Positions 45,106-56,176 of a stretch of 64,000 nucleotides of DNA are shown here, one piece after another. Each line of letters opens with the position of its first letter. Positions within the stretch are counted from its first letter, which is position 1. The translations under genes were made by a program, and so were the position numbers. Under the pieces are notes generated by a model, which saw nothing but the letters and a program-made list of their open reading frames with translations, made no database searches and was not told the origin of the DNA. Origin of the DNA: Agromyces badenianii (GTDB taxonomy: Bacteria > Actinomycetota > Actinomycetes > Actinomycetales > Microbacteriaceae); the NCBI RefSeq assembly GCF_003070885.1, contig NZ_CP028913.1:2046001-2110000 (forward strand). The letters run 5' to 3'.

Positions 45106-46818
45106 ATGTCGCAGACCGACGCCGACCAGCGGCGCATTTCACTCGCCGAAGCCTGGCTCCGGCAGGACCCCGATCCCGAGACTCGCGCAGAGCTCGCCGC
45201 GATCGTCGACGCGGTGCGCGCCGGCGACCCCGCGGCATCCGCCGACCTCGCCGACCGATTCGACCAGCGGCTCGCCTTCGGCACGGCCGGGCTCCGCGGA
45301 GAGATCGCGGCCGGTCCGAACCGCATGAACCGGGTGCTGGTCGCGCAGGCAGCCGCGGGCCTCGCGGCCTACCTGCTCGCCCGCGGCGCCGCCGATGCCG
45401 CGGCCACGACGCCGTCGATCGTGATCGGCTACGACGGTCGCAAGAACTCCGCGGTGTTCGCCCGCGACACGGCCGAGATCATGGCCGGCGCCGGAGTGCG
45501 CGCGACCCTGCTCCCGCGGCTGCTGCCGACCCCCGTGCTCGCGTTCGCGGTGCGTCATCTCGACGCCTCGGCGGGCGTCATGGTGACGGCCTCGCACAAC
45601 CCGCCGAACGACAACGGCTACAAGGTGTACCTCGGCGGCGACGACCACGGATCGCAGATCGTCTCCCCCGCCGACGCCGAGATCGCGGCGCAGATCCAGC
45701 ACATCGCCGACACGGCGAGCGTTGCCGGGTTGCCGCGCGGCGAGTTCGCGACGGCGCCCGAGTCAATCGTCGAGGAGTACGTTCGGCAGACGGCGCTCGT
45801 CGCCTCGCCGCCGGCAGCGCAGCCGAACGTCGTGTACACCGCGATGCACGGCGTCGGGTGGCAGACCATGGCGAGCGTCTTGACCGCAGCCGGATTCGAC
45901 GCGCCCACGCTCGTCGAGGCGCAGATCCAGCCCGACCCGGGGTTTCCGACCGTGTCGTTCCCGAACCCCGAGGAACCGGGCGCGATGGATCTCTCCTTCG
46001 CCCGTGCCCGCGAGGTCGGGGCCGAACTCATCGTCGCGAACGACCCCGATGCCGACCGCCTCGCCATCGCGATCCCCGACGCCTCCGCCGAGGCCGGCTA
46101 CCGGCGCCTCACCGGCAACGAGGTGGGCCTCATCCTCGGCTGGCAGGCCGCCGAACGCGCCGCAGCCGTCTCCGGCGACTCCGGGCCGAGCGGCACGCTC
46201 GCCTGCTCCATCGTCTCCTCCCCCGGTCTCGAGGCGATCGCCGATGCCTACGAGCTCGACTTCGAGGCGACGCTCACGGGCTTCAAATGGATCTCCCGGG
46301 CGCCCGGCCTCGTGTTCGGGTACGAAGAGGCGCTCGGCTATCTCGTGAACCCCGGCACGGTGCGCGACAAAGACGGCATCTCCGCCGCCCTCGCCTTCCT
46401 GTCGCTCGCCGCAGCGCTCAAGGCCGAGGGTCGCACGATCGACGACCACCTCGATGCGTTCGTCGAACGGTTCGGATGCCACGCTTCCGCCCAGATCTCG
46501 ATCAGGGTCACCGAGCTCTCCCGCATCGGCGAGATCATGGCCCGGCTCCGCGCCGAACCGCCCGCCTCGGTCGGCGGAATCCGGGTGGAGCGCATCGAGG
46601 ACCTCTCCGACGGATTCGGTGAGCTGCCGCCCTCCGACGTGCTGCGCATCGTGCTCAACGGCGGCGGGCGGGTGATGGTGCGGCCGAGCGGCACCGAGCC
46701 GAAGCTCAAGGTCTACATCGACGCCGTCGCCGAGACCGGGTCGGTCGCCGAGCGCCGCGCCGCGGCATCCGCCGCCGTCGCCGCACTCGAAGCGGGCATG
46801 CGGGAACTCACCGCGTAG
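45106..46818 (+). CDS. Phospho-sugar mutase (phosphopento-/phosphogluco-/phosphomannomutase family)
   Basis: A 570-residue alpha-D-phosphohexomutase. The family blocks are FGTAGLRGEI, the phosphoserine loop TASHNPPNDNGYK, metal-binding DPDADRLA, sugar-specificity block GFKWIS...GYEEALG, and the phosphate-binding RPSGTEPKLK. This long form resembles PmmB/PgcA-type enzymes that often act on glucose- or ribose-1-phosphate. After punA, interconversion of (deoxy)ribose-1- and -5-phosphate is the likely role. GGTGGAG precedes ATG 45106. Confidence 0.9.
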   Translation: MSQTDADQRRISLAEAWLRQDPDPETRAELAAIVDAVRAGDPAASADLADRFDQRLAFGTAGLRGEIAAGPNRMNRVLVAQAAAGLAAYLLARGAADAAATTPSIVIGYDGRKNSAVFARDTAEIMAGAGVRATLLPRLLPTPVLAFAVRHLDASAGVMVTASHNPPNDNGYKVYLGGDDHGSQIVSPADAEIAAQIQHIADTASVAGLPRGEFATAPESIVEEYVRQTALVASPPAAQPNVVYTAMHGVGWQTMASVLTAAGFDAPTLVEAQIQPDPGFPTVSFPNPEEPGAMDLSFARAREVGAELIVANDPDADRLAIAIPDASAEAGYRRLTGNEVGLILGWQAAERAAAVSGDSGPSGTLACSIVSSPGLEAIADAYELDFEATLTGFKWISRAPGLVFGYEEALGYLVNPGTVRDKDGISAALAFLSLAAALKAEGRTIDDHLDAFVERFGCHASAQISIRVTELSRIGEIMARLRAEPPASVGGIRVERIEDLSDGFGELPPSDVLRIVLNGGGRVMVRPSGTEPKLKVYIDAVAETGSVAERRAAASAAVAALEAGMRELTA

Positions 46819-46824
46819 GCAGTC

Positions 46825-46847
46825 GCCGGCCGGGCACTCCGGCCGGC
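46825..46847. terminator. Bidirectional terminator between the mutase and PTS genes
   Basis: Perfect 9-bp arms GCCGGCCGG / CCGGCCGGC with a 5-nt loop, in the short gap between convergent stop codons. Confidence 0.6.
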
Positions 46848-46851
46848 CACG

Positions 46852-47136
46852 TCAGCCGAGCGAGGTCTCGAGCTTCGCGCCGATCTCTTCGACATCGAAG
46901 TAGTTCGACACCTCGATGATCTCGGCGTGGTTGCGACCGACGGCGTGACGAACCGCGGACGACAGCTCGGTCGAGGTCAAGATGATCTGCGCGTCAGCGG
47001 CCGCCGCGGCGATGCCCGGCAGATCGCTCGCGTCGACGTCGGCTGAGAGTCCGAGCCGGTCGAGGGCGCGCTCGGCGTTGACCTTCAGGATCGCGGAGGT
47101 GCCGATGCCCACCCCGCACACGGCGACGATCTTCAC
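46852..47136 (-). CDS. PTS IIB component (ascorbate/lactose-type)
   Basis: A 94-residue protein starting KIVAVCGVGIGTSAILKVN, where Cys7 in CGVGIGTS is the phosphorylated residue of SgaB/UlaB-type IIB proteins. It would pass phosphate from IIA to an incoming sugar at the membrane IIC. The GTG overlaps the IIA stop (GTGA), so the two are co-translated. No IIC gene lies nearby, which is unusual; the permease must be elsewhere or the pair has a regulatory role. Confidence 0.85.
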   Translation of the reverse strand: MKIVAVCGVGIGTSAILKVNAERALDRLGLSADVDASDLPGIAAAAADAQIILTSTELSSAVRHAVGRNHAEIIEVSNYFDVEEIGAKLETSLG

Positions 47137-47591
47137 GCGCCCGCCCGGTCGTCGAAACCGAGCAGGGCCCGCAGCTCCTCGGGCGTCTCGGCCCTCGCGA
47201 TGCGCCCGACGATGCCGCGGTCGTTGAAGGCGTTCGCGAGCTTCGCGACCCACGCGACGTGCTCTTCGGCGTTCGACACGGCCAGTCCGACGACCACGCG
47301 CACCGGGTCGTTGTGCGGGTGGCCGAACGGCACCGGCTCCGCGAGCGTCACTACGGCGAGGCCCTCGCGACGCACGTCGGGACCCGGGCGCGCATGCGCG
47401 AGGGCGAGGCCCGGTGCGATGACGACGTAGGCGCCGAACTCCTCGATGACGGCGATCATGCGATCGGCGTACTCGGAGCGCGTCGAACCCGAACGCACCA
47501 GGGCACGGCCCGCTTCGCGCACAGCGGCGCGCCAGTCGTCGACGTGCACTCCGAGCAGGATGGCATCGTCGGGGAGCGGCGGGAGGATCAT
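47133..47591 (-). CDS. PTS IIA component (fructose/mannitol/ascorbate-type)
   Basis: A 152-residue protein of the PTS EIIA type 2 family. His66 in APGLALAHARPG is the phosphorylation site, and the following VTLAEPVPFGHPHNDPVRVVVGLAV strand is typical. It receives phosphate from HPr. It lies 52 bp after adenosine deaminase on the same strand and is probably in its operon. This may point to a nucleoside- or pentose-linked sugar. Confidence 0.88.
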   Translation of the reverse strand: MILPPLPDDAILLGVHVDDWRAAVREAGRALVRSGSTRSEYADRMIAVIEEFGAYVVIAPGLALAHARPGPDVRREGLAVVTLAEPVPFGHPHNDPVRVVVGLAVSNAEEHVAWVAKLANAFNDRGIVGRIARAETPEELRALLGFDDRAGA

Positions 47592-47643
47592 GGTGGTCCG
47601 TTCGAGGTGGTGCAGGCGGGTGCGCGGTACAGCCTCCGTCGCG

Positions 47644-48765
47644 TCAGGCGTCGTCGAAGCCGTCTTGGATCTGCTCGGCGAGCTCTTCGCGGTCGTCGAG
47701 CGGCAGGAACGCCGACGCTGCGGCGTTCAGCTGGAACGTCTCGAAATCGTCGAGGTCGTATCCGAACGCGTCGCTCAGGAGCGCCAGCTCGCGCGTGAGG
47801 CTCGTGCCCGACTGCAGACGGTTGTCGGTGTTCACCGTGACGCGGAACCCGAGCTGGTACAGCAGGTCGAAGGGGTGGTCGATCAGCTCGTCGCCCCACG
47901 CCGCGATCGCTCCGGTCTGCAGGTTCGACGAGGGGCTCGTCTCGAGGGCGATCTCGCGGTCGCGTACCCACTGGGCGATCGGACCGAGCGAGACGTAGGT
48001 GTTCTCGTCGTCTTGACGCTCGATCAGGAGGTCTTCGGCGATGCGCACGCCGTGACCGAGGCGCAGGGCCCGGCCGTCGAAGAGCGCGCTGCGGATCGAC
48101 TCGAGGCCGTCGGCCTCGCCGGCGTGCACCGTGACCGGGAAGTACTGGCTCGCGAGGTAGTCGAACGCCGTGCGATGGCGGCTCGGCAGGAAGCCGGCCT
48201 CGGCCCCCGCGATGTCGAATCCGACGACGCCGCGGTCGCGGTGCCGCACCGCGAGCTCGGCGATCTCGAGACCCCGATCGGCATGGCGCATGGCGGTGAC
48301 GAGCTGGCCGGCGCGGATGCCGCGACCCTGGCCGCGGGCGTCGTCGATGCCCTGCTCGATGCCCTCCTGCACCGCCTCGACGGTCTCGTCGAGGCTGAGC
48401 CCGCGGGTGAGATGCTGCTCGGGCGCCCAGCGGATCTCGCCGTAGATCACGCCGTCGGCAGCGAGGTCCTGCACGAACTCGCGGGCGACCCGGCGCAGCC
48501 CGTCGCGGGTCTGCATGACCGCGGTCGTGAGGTCGAAGGTCTTCAGGTACTCGACGAGCGAGCCCGAGTTGGACTGCGTCGTGAACCACTGGCCGAGGGC
48601 CTCGGCATCGGTCGCCGGCACTTCGAAGCCGATCTCGTCGGCGAGCTCGATGAGCGTCTGCGGACGCAGGCCCCCGTCGAGGTGGTCATGCAGCGAGATC
48701 TTCGGCAGGGACTGGATGTTCGTGCCGTCGCCTTCGAGGCGGTACTCCGTCGGAATCGTGTTCAC
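47644..48765 (-). CDS. add: Adenosine deaminase
   Basis: Zinc hydrolase converting (deoxy)adenosine to (deoxy)inosine. The 373-residue protein has the metal ligands in SLHDHLDGG (His26, His28), VHAGEADG (metal and substrate region), RLGHGVRI, and TVNTDNRLQSGTSL with the metal-binding Asp. The product inosine is the substrate of PunA encoded 3 kb away. It starts at GTG 48765, 6 nt after a TATCGT box, and leads into the PTS IIA/IIB genes. Confidence 0.95.
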   Translation of the reverse strand: MNTIPTEYRLEGDGTNIQSLPKISLHDHLDGGLRPQTLIELADEIGFEVPATDAEALGQWFTTQSNSGSLVEYLKTFDLTTAVMQTRDGLRRVAREFVQDLAADGVIYGEIRWAPEQHLTRGLSLDETVEAVQEGIEQGIDDARGQGRGIRAGQLVTAMRHADRGLEIAELAVRHRDRGVVGFDIAGAEAGFLPSRHRTAFDYLASQYFPVTVHAGEADGLESIRSALFDGRALRLGHGVRIAEDLLIERQDDENTYVSLGPIAQWVRDREIALETSPSSNLQTGAIAAWGDELIDHPFDLLYQLGFRVTVNTDNRLQSGTSLTRELALLSDAFGYDLDDFETFQLNAAASAFLPLDDREELAEQIQDGFDDA

Positions 48766-48771
48766 GAGTCA

Positions 48772-48777
48772 ACGATA
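48772..48777 (-). promoter_or_regulatory. -10 box TATCGT, leaderless start of add
   Basis: TATCGT on the minus strand is 6 nt before GTG 48765, identical to the box before the response-regulator gene. Confidence 0.45.
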
Positions 48778-48828
48778 GCGACAGGGCGCCCGGGAAGTCT
48801 CGGCAATCTCGAAGCAAGTCGACGCGCG

Positions 48829-50130
48829 TCAGCGGCCGATACGGTCGGCGATGAGGGGCCCGCCGTCTTCGACCGGGTCGCCGGCGTCGCCGATGCGCCA
48901 CGCACCCTCGACGGCCTCGAGGGCACGGGCGAAGCGAGCGGGCTCGTCGGCATGCAGCGTGAACAGCGGTTCACCCTTGCCCACGGCGTCGCCGGGCTTG
49001 GCGTGCAGCTCGATTCCGGCGGCGTGCTGCACCGGATCCTGCTTGCGCGCGCGACCGGCGCCGAGGCGCCACGCGGCGATGCCGAATGGCAATGCGTGCT
49101 GCGCGACGAGCACTCCGTCGCGCTCGGCGGTCACCACGTGCTGTTCCCGCGCCACCGGCAGCGCTGCGTCGGGGTCGCCGCCCTGCGCGCGGATGGCGCG
49201 GCGCCAGGTGTCCATGGCGCGGCCGTCGTCGAGCGCCGCCTCGACCTCGGCATCGGGCTGCCCCGCGAGCGCGAGCATCTCGCGTGCGAGCGCAACGGTG
49301 AGGGCACGGACGTCCGACGGGCCGCCGCCGGCGAGCACCTCGACCGACTCGCGCACCTCGTTGGCGTTGCCGATCGTCAGCCCGAGGGGCACGTTCATGT
49401 TGGTGATGAGCGCCGAGGTCGCCACGCCGGCGTCTTCGCCGAGCTCGACCATTGTGCGGGCCAGTTCGCGCGAGCGATCGATGTCGGTGAGGAAGGCGCC
49501 GGAGCCGAACTTCACGTCGAGCACCAACGCGTCCGTGCCCTCGGCGATCTTCTTCGACATGATCGACGAGGCGATCAGCGGGATCGCCTCGACCGTGGCC
49601 GTGATGTCGCGGAGCGCGTAGAGCTTCTTGTCGGCCGGCGCGAGGCGCGCCCCGGCGGCGCAGATCACGCCGCCGACGTCACGGAGCTGGGCGAACATCT
49701 CGTCGTTGCTCAGATCGGCACGCCAGCCGGGGATCGACTCGAGCTTGTCGAGCGTGCCGCCCGTGTGACCGAGGCCTCGCCCCGAGAGCTGGGGCACCGC
49801 GACGCCGAATGTCGCGACGAGGGGCATGAGCGGCAGGGTGATCTTGTCGCCCACTCCGCCCGTGGAGTGCTTGTCGCTCGTCGGCTTGCCGAGTGCCGAG
49901 AAGTCCATGCGCTCGCCACTGGCGATCATCGCCATCGTGAGGTCTCGGATCTCACGCCGCGACATGCCGTTGAGGAAGATCGCCATGGTCATGGCCGACA
50001 TCTGCTCGTCGCCGACGTACCCGCGGGTGTACGCGTCGACGAGCCAGTCGATCTCGGGCGTCTCGAGCTCGTGGCCGTCGCGTTTCGCCCGGATCAGGTC
50101 GACGGCATCGAACGGTTCGACGGTTCTCAT
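48829..50130 (-). CDS. deoA: Thymidine (pyrimidine nucleoside) phosphorylase
   Basis: Splits thymidine, deoxyuridine or uridine into base and sugar-1-phosphate. The 433-residue dimer-type enzyme carries DKHSTGGVGDKITLPL (phosphate site) and SGRGLGHTGGTLDKLE, the thymidine phosphorylase signature, then the C-terminal domain with GKGEPLFTLHA. It overlaps the cdd stop by 4 nt (ATGA). CDD turns cytidine into uridine, which DeoA can cleave. Confidence 0.96.
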   Translation of the reverse strand: MRTVEPFDAVDLIRAKRDGHELETPEIDWLVDAYTRGYVGDEQMSAMTMAIFLNGMSRREIRDLTMAMIASGERMDFSALGKPTSDKHSTGGVGDKITLPLMPLVATFGVAVPQLSGRGLGHTGGTLDKLESIPGWRADLSNDEMFAQLRDVGGVICAAGARLAPADKKLYALRDITATVEAIPLIASSIMSKKIAEGTDALVLDVKFGSGAFLTDIDRSRELARTMVELGEDAGVATSALITNMNVPLGLTIGNANEVRESVEVLAGGGPSDVRALTVALAREMLALAGQPDAEVEAALDDGRAMDTWRRAIRAQGGDPDAALPVAREQHVVTAERDGVLVAQHALPFGIAAWRLGAGRARKQDPVQHAAGIELHAKPGDAVGKGEPLFTLHADEPARFARALEAVEGAWRIGDAGDPVEDGGPLIADRIGR

Positions 50131-50546
50131 GCATTCACTCCCTTGAACTCGGCGAGCTGCCGCGGGCCGAACGCGTCGGGCAGCACCTCGTCGATCGTCT
50201 TGATTCCCGACACGGTGTCGAGCAGCATCCCCTCGGCGGAGTGCTCGTACAGCAGCTGCCGGCAGCGCCCGCACGGCATGAGCGCGGCACCGTGGCCGTC
50301 GACGCAGGCGAAGGCGACGAGCTTGCCGCCGCCCGACATCACGAGCGCGGAGACGAGCGAGCACTCGGCGCAGAGCGTGACCCCGTAGGAGGCGTTCTCC
50401 ACGTTGCAGCCGCTCACGACGCGACCGTCGTCGACGATCGCCGCAGCCCCGACCGGGAACTCCGAGTACGGCACGTAGGCCTTCGCCATCGCCTCGCGGG
50501 CGCGCCCGCGGAGCTCGTTCCAATCGATCGCATCCGTTGCGGTCAT
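50127..50546 (-). CDS. cdd: Cytidine deaminase
   Basis: Zinc deaminase of 139 residues for cytidine and deoxycytidine. It has VGAAAIVDDGRVVSGCNVENASYG, the catalytic CAECS block (with the proton-shuttling Glu) and zinc ligands in PCGRCRQLL. It is encoded between the nucleoside ABC transporter permease (52 bp upstream) and deoA (4-nt overlap), so import and breakdown are in one operon. Confidence 0.96.
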   Translation of the reverse strand: MTATDAIDWNELRGRAREAMAKAYVPYSEFPVGAAAIVDDGRVVSGCNVENASYGVTLCAECSLVSALVMSGGGKLVAFACVDGHGAALMPCGRCRQLLYEHSAEGMLLDTVSGIKTIDEVLPDAFGPRQLAEFKGVNA

Positions 50547-50598
50547 GGTGCTCCCCCGTTCCAGGATGAAGGTGTGCGGGCGCGCAGCGGCGCCCTCG

Positions 50599-51884
50599 TC
50601 AGGATTTGATGTACGGCTTGCCTGCGGCGGCCGGCCCTCGAACCTTGCCGACGAGGCCCGCGACCGCGAAGATCGTCACGACGTAGGGCAGCATGAGCAT
50701 GAACTCGCTCGGCACGGGCGAGCCGATCACCGAGAGGGTGTTCTGCAGGTTCGATGCGAAGCCGAAGAGCAGCGCCGCGAGCGTCGCCTTGATCGGATCC
50801 CATTGCCCGAAGATGACGGCGGCCAGCGCGATGAAGCCCGCGCCCGCGGTCATCTCCTTGTTGAAGGCGATGCCCGAGCCGATCGTGAAGAACGTGCCGC
50901 CGAGACCGGCGATCGCACCCGCGAGGGCCACGTTCCAGAAGCGTGTGCGGTTGACGTTGATGCCCACGGTGTCGGCCGCCTGGGGGTGCTCGCCGACGGC
51001 GCGCAGACGCAGGCCCCACTTCGTGTGGAACAGTCCGATGTAGACCGCGGCGACCGCGATGTACATCAGGTAGACGACGACGGTCTGCCGGAAGAAGACC
51101 GGCCCGATGATCGGGATGTCGCCGAGCAGCGGGATCGGCCAGCGGTCGAAGCGCGGCGGTGTGTTCAGGAGCGCCGCGTTGGGGGCGAGCACCTGCGAGA
51201 AGAAGAAGCTCGTGAGGCCGGTGACGAGCACGTTGAGCACGACACCGACGATGACCTGGTCGACGAAGTACTTGATCGCGAAGGCGGCGAGCACGAAGGC
51301 GACGAGCATGCCGGCCACCATGGCCGCGAGGAGGCCGAACCACGGCTCGCCGGTCACCGAGGCGACGACGGCGGCCGTGAATGCGCCGGCGAGCAGCTGA
51401 CCCTCGATGGCGATGTTGATCACGCCGACGCGTTCGCCGAGCACGCCCGCGAGCGAACCGAAGATGAGCGGCACGGCGAGGCTCAGCGAGCCGAAGAGCA
51501 GGCCGATCATCGGCAGCGAGGCTCCGGCGGCCGCCCACGTGAGGAAGCCGAACATGAAGAGGATCGCGAACACGACGATCGTCCAAAGCGGAAGACGTCG
51601 CTTCGAGGAGACGAGCCACGCGGAGTAGGCCGTGATGGCTGCGAGCAGGACCACGACCGTCCAGAGGGCGGGCATCGAAGGCACCGTCACCTCGGGCAGC
51701 TGCACCGCATCGGTCGGTGCCGAGAGGCGGAACTTCGTGACGCCCTCTCGCGGTGCGAACACCGCGAGCGCGAGCGCGGCGAGGGTGAAGACGGCGAACG
51801 CGATCGGAGCCTTCCAGCTCGTCACGACGGTGGTGGCGAGCGCCTCGGGCTGCGGCGCCGTGCGGTGATGCTCTGCGGTCGTGC

Positions 51885-51888
<4 letters not shown>
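50599..51888 (-). CDS. Nucleoside ABC transporter permease 2 (NupQ-like)
   Basis: A 429-residue permease with 10-11 helices. It has the branched-chain/ribose-family blocks FGSLAGVLGERVGVINIAIEGQLL, GLRLRAVGEHPQAADTVGINVN (ATPase coupling loop) and GAGFIALAAVIFGQWDP. These match permeases working with BMP-type lipoprotein receptors for purine and pyrimidine nucleosides. The long N-terminal part (about 120 residues) with two extra helices is characteristic. It overlaps the first permease gene by 4 nt. Confidence 0.9.
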
Positions 51889-54757
<2,869 letters not shown>

Positions 54758-54764
54758 GCTCCCG

Positions 54765-54770
54765 ATCCTA
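54765..54770 (-). promoter_or_regulatory. -10 box TAGGAT of the nucleoside transporter operon
   Basis: TAGGAT on the minus strand, 7 nt before ATG 54757. The -35 region falls in the first of two direct repeats. Confidence 0.5.
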
Positions 54771-54786
54771 GTGACGGTGCCGCATC

Positions 54787-54859
54787 TGTTGGAGATGCTG
54801 CGCGGATGTTGTGGGGTCGGATTCCGCCCCGCTCAAGTGTTGGAGGTGCTGCACCGATG
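54787..54859. repeat. Two 22-bp direct repeats upstream of the nucleoside ABC operon
   Basis: Near-identical copies (54787-54808 and 54838-54859, three mismatches, 51 bp apart, roughly five helical turns) flank the promoter region. They could bind a regulator cooperatively. Confidence 0.4.
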
Positions 54860-54876
54860 CGCGCACCGCAACGCGG

Positions 54877-54909
54877 ATCGGGGAGACCGGCGTCGCCGGC
54901 CTCCCCGAT
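54877..54909 (-). terminator. Terminator after the first BMP gene
   Basis: A 9-bp outer stem (ATCGGGGAG / CTCCCCGAT) with an inner CCGGC/GCCGG stem, 16 nt past the BMP stop. It would limit read-through into the ABC transporter genes. Confidence 0.6.
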
Positions 54910-54924
54910 GCGTGATGACTCGTC

Positions 54925-56016
54925 TCAGCCGGCGAGGTAGGACTCGACCGTGACGTCGCCCGCGATGATCGCAGCCTTCAGGTCGTCGAGCTCACTCTGG
55001 AGCGTCGAGGAGACCTTCGACTCGAAGTCGTGGAACGGCGCGAGGCCGACGCCCTCGTTCTCGAGCGTGCCGATGAAGGCCGTCGGGTCGAAGTCGCCGT
55101 TGCCGGCAGCAAGCACGGCCTCGTAGGTACCGACGTCGATGCCCTTGAGGATCGAGGTCAGCACGAGGTCGGCGACGGAGGGGTCGGTCTCGGTGAAGTC
55201 GGCGTCGACGCCCATGAGGGCGACGTCGGCGCCCGAGTCGCGGATCGCAGCAGCGGCCGACTGGTAGATCGGGCCGCCGACGGGCAGCAGCACGTCGACG
55301 TTCTGGTCGAGCAGGCCCTGCGCGGTCTGGCGCGCGGTGTCGTTCGCCTCGAAGCCACCGGTGAAGAGGCCGTCGGTGCCGTCCCAGCCGAGAACCGTGA
55401 CGCCCTTGCCCTTCTCCTCGTTGTAGTAGTCGACGCCCTGCTTGAAGCCGTCCATGAAGATCGAGACGGTCGGGAAGTTCATGCCGCCGAAGGTGCCGAC
55501 CGTGTTGGTCTTCGTGTAATCGGCTGCAGCGTATCCGCCGAGGAAGGCGGCCTGCGCCGTGTCGAAGAGGATCGGCTTGATGTTCGGCGCGTCGATCTCG
55601 CCGTCGAAGTCGTTGTCTGCAGCGTCGTCGATGATGACGTATTCGACATCGGGGTTCTCGAGCGCCGACTCGACCGTGGCCGCCGAGAGCGCGAAGCCGA
55701 CCGTGACGATGAGATCGCAGCCCTGGTCGACGAGGTTCGTCAGGTTGGGCGCGTAGTCGGTCTCGGAGTCGGACTGCACGTCGATGAGCTCGACACCCAG
55801 CTCGTCGGCCGCCTTGGTGGCGCCCTCGAAGCCGAGCTGGTTGAACGACTTGTCGTCGAAGCCGCCCGAGTCGGAGACCATGCACGGCTGGAAGTCGATG
55901 GCCTCTCCACCGCCGTCGCCGGATTCCTCAGGTGCGGATGCGCAACCGGCGAGCAGCACGGCCGCCCCGAACAGCGCGAGACCGCCGAGCGCGGCTTTCT
56001 TGGTCGTGACCTTCAC
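54925..56016 (-). CDS. BMP-family lipoprotein, nucleoside-binding receptor 1
   Basis: A 363-residue lipoprotein. The GTG at 56016 has GGAGG 5 nt upstream. The signal peptide ends in the lipobox LLAGC, and the mature protein has CMVSDSGGFDDKSFNQLGFEG, the first-strand signature of basic membrane proteins that bind purine nucleosides. DTAQAAFLGGYAAADYTKTNTVGTFGG and LGWDGTDGLFTGGFE follow. It delivers substrate to the downstream ABC permeases. It has its own terminator, suggesting it is made in excess over the membrane parts. Confidence 0.93.
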   Translation of the reverse strand: MKVTTKKAALGGLALFGAAVLLAGCASAPEESGDGGGEAIDFQPCMVSDSGGFDDKSFNQLGFEGATKAADELGVELIDVQSDSETDYAPNLTNLVDQGCDLIVTVGFALSAATVESALENPDVEYVIIDDAADNDFDGEIDAPNIKPILFDTAQAAFLGGYAAADYTKTNTVGTFGGMNFPTVSIFMDGFKQGVDYYNEEKGKGVTVLGWDGTDGLFTGGFEANDTARQTAQGLLDQNVDVLLPVGGPIYQSAAAAIRDSGADVALMGVDADFTETDPSVADLVLTSILKGIDVGTYEAVLAAGNGDFDPTAFIGTLENEGVGLAPFHDFESKVSSTLQSELDDLKAAIIAGDVTVESYLAG

Positions 56017-56142
56017 TGTGTCCTCCAAAGACTGGATGCCCCGACCGTTCCGAGGCTCGTGCAGTCACGTTACCGAATGTTGCGCCGAGCGCCATCGCCA
56101 GAGCGGCCCGCGACATCCAATGGTTATCAAGACGCGATGTTC

Positions 56143-56158
56143 TGCTCATATGAGCAGC
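56143..56158. promoter_or_regulatory. Perfect 16-bp palindrome upstream of the first BMP gene
   Basis: CTGCTCATATGAGCAG lies between the second BMP gene and the first, about 127 bp before the GTG of the latter and 18 bp past the stop of the former. It is an AT-centred island in GC-rich surroundings and is a good operator candidate. Confidence 0.5.
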
Positions 56159-56176
56159 GGCGACGCGGAATCCCCG

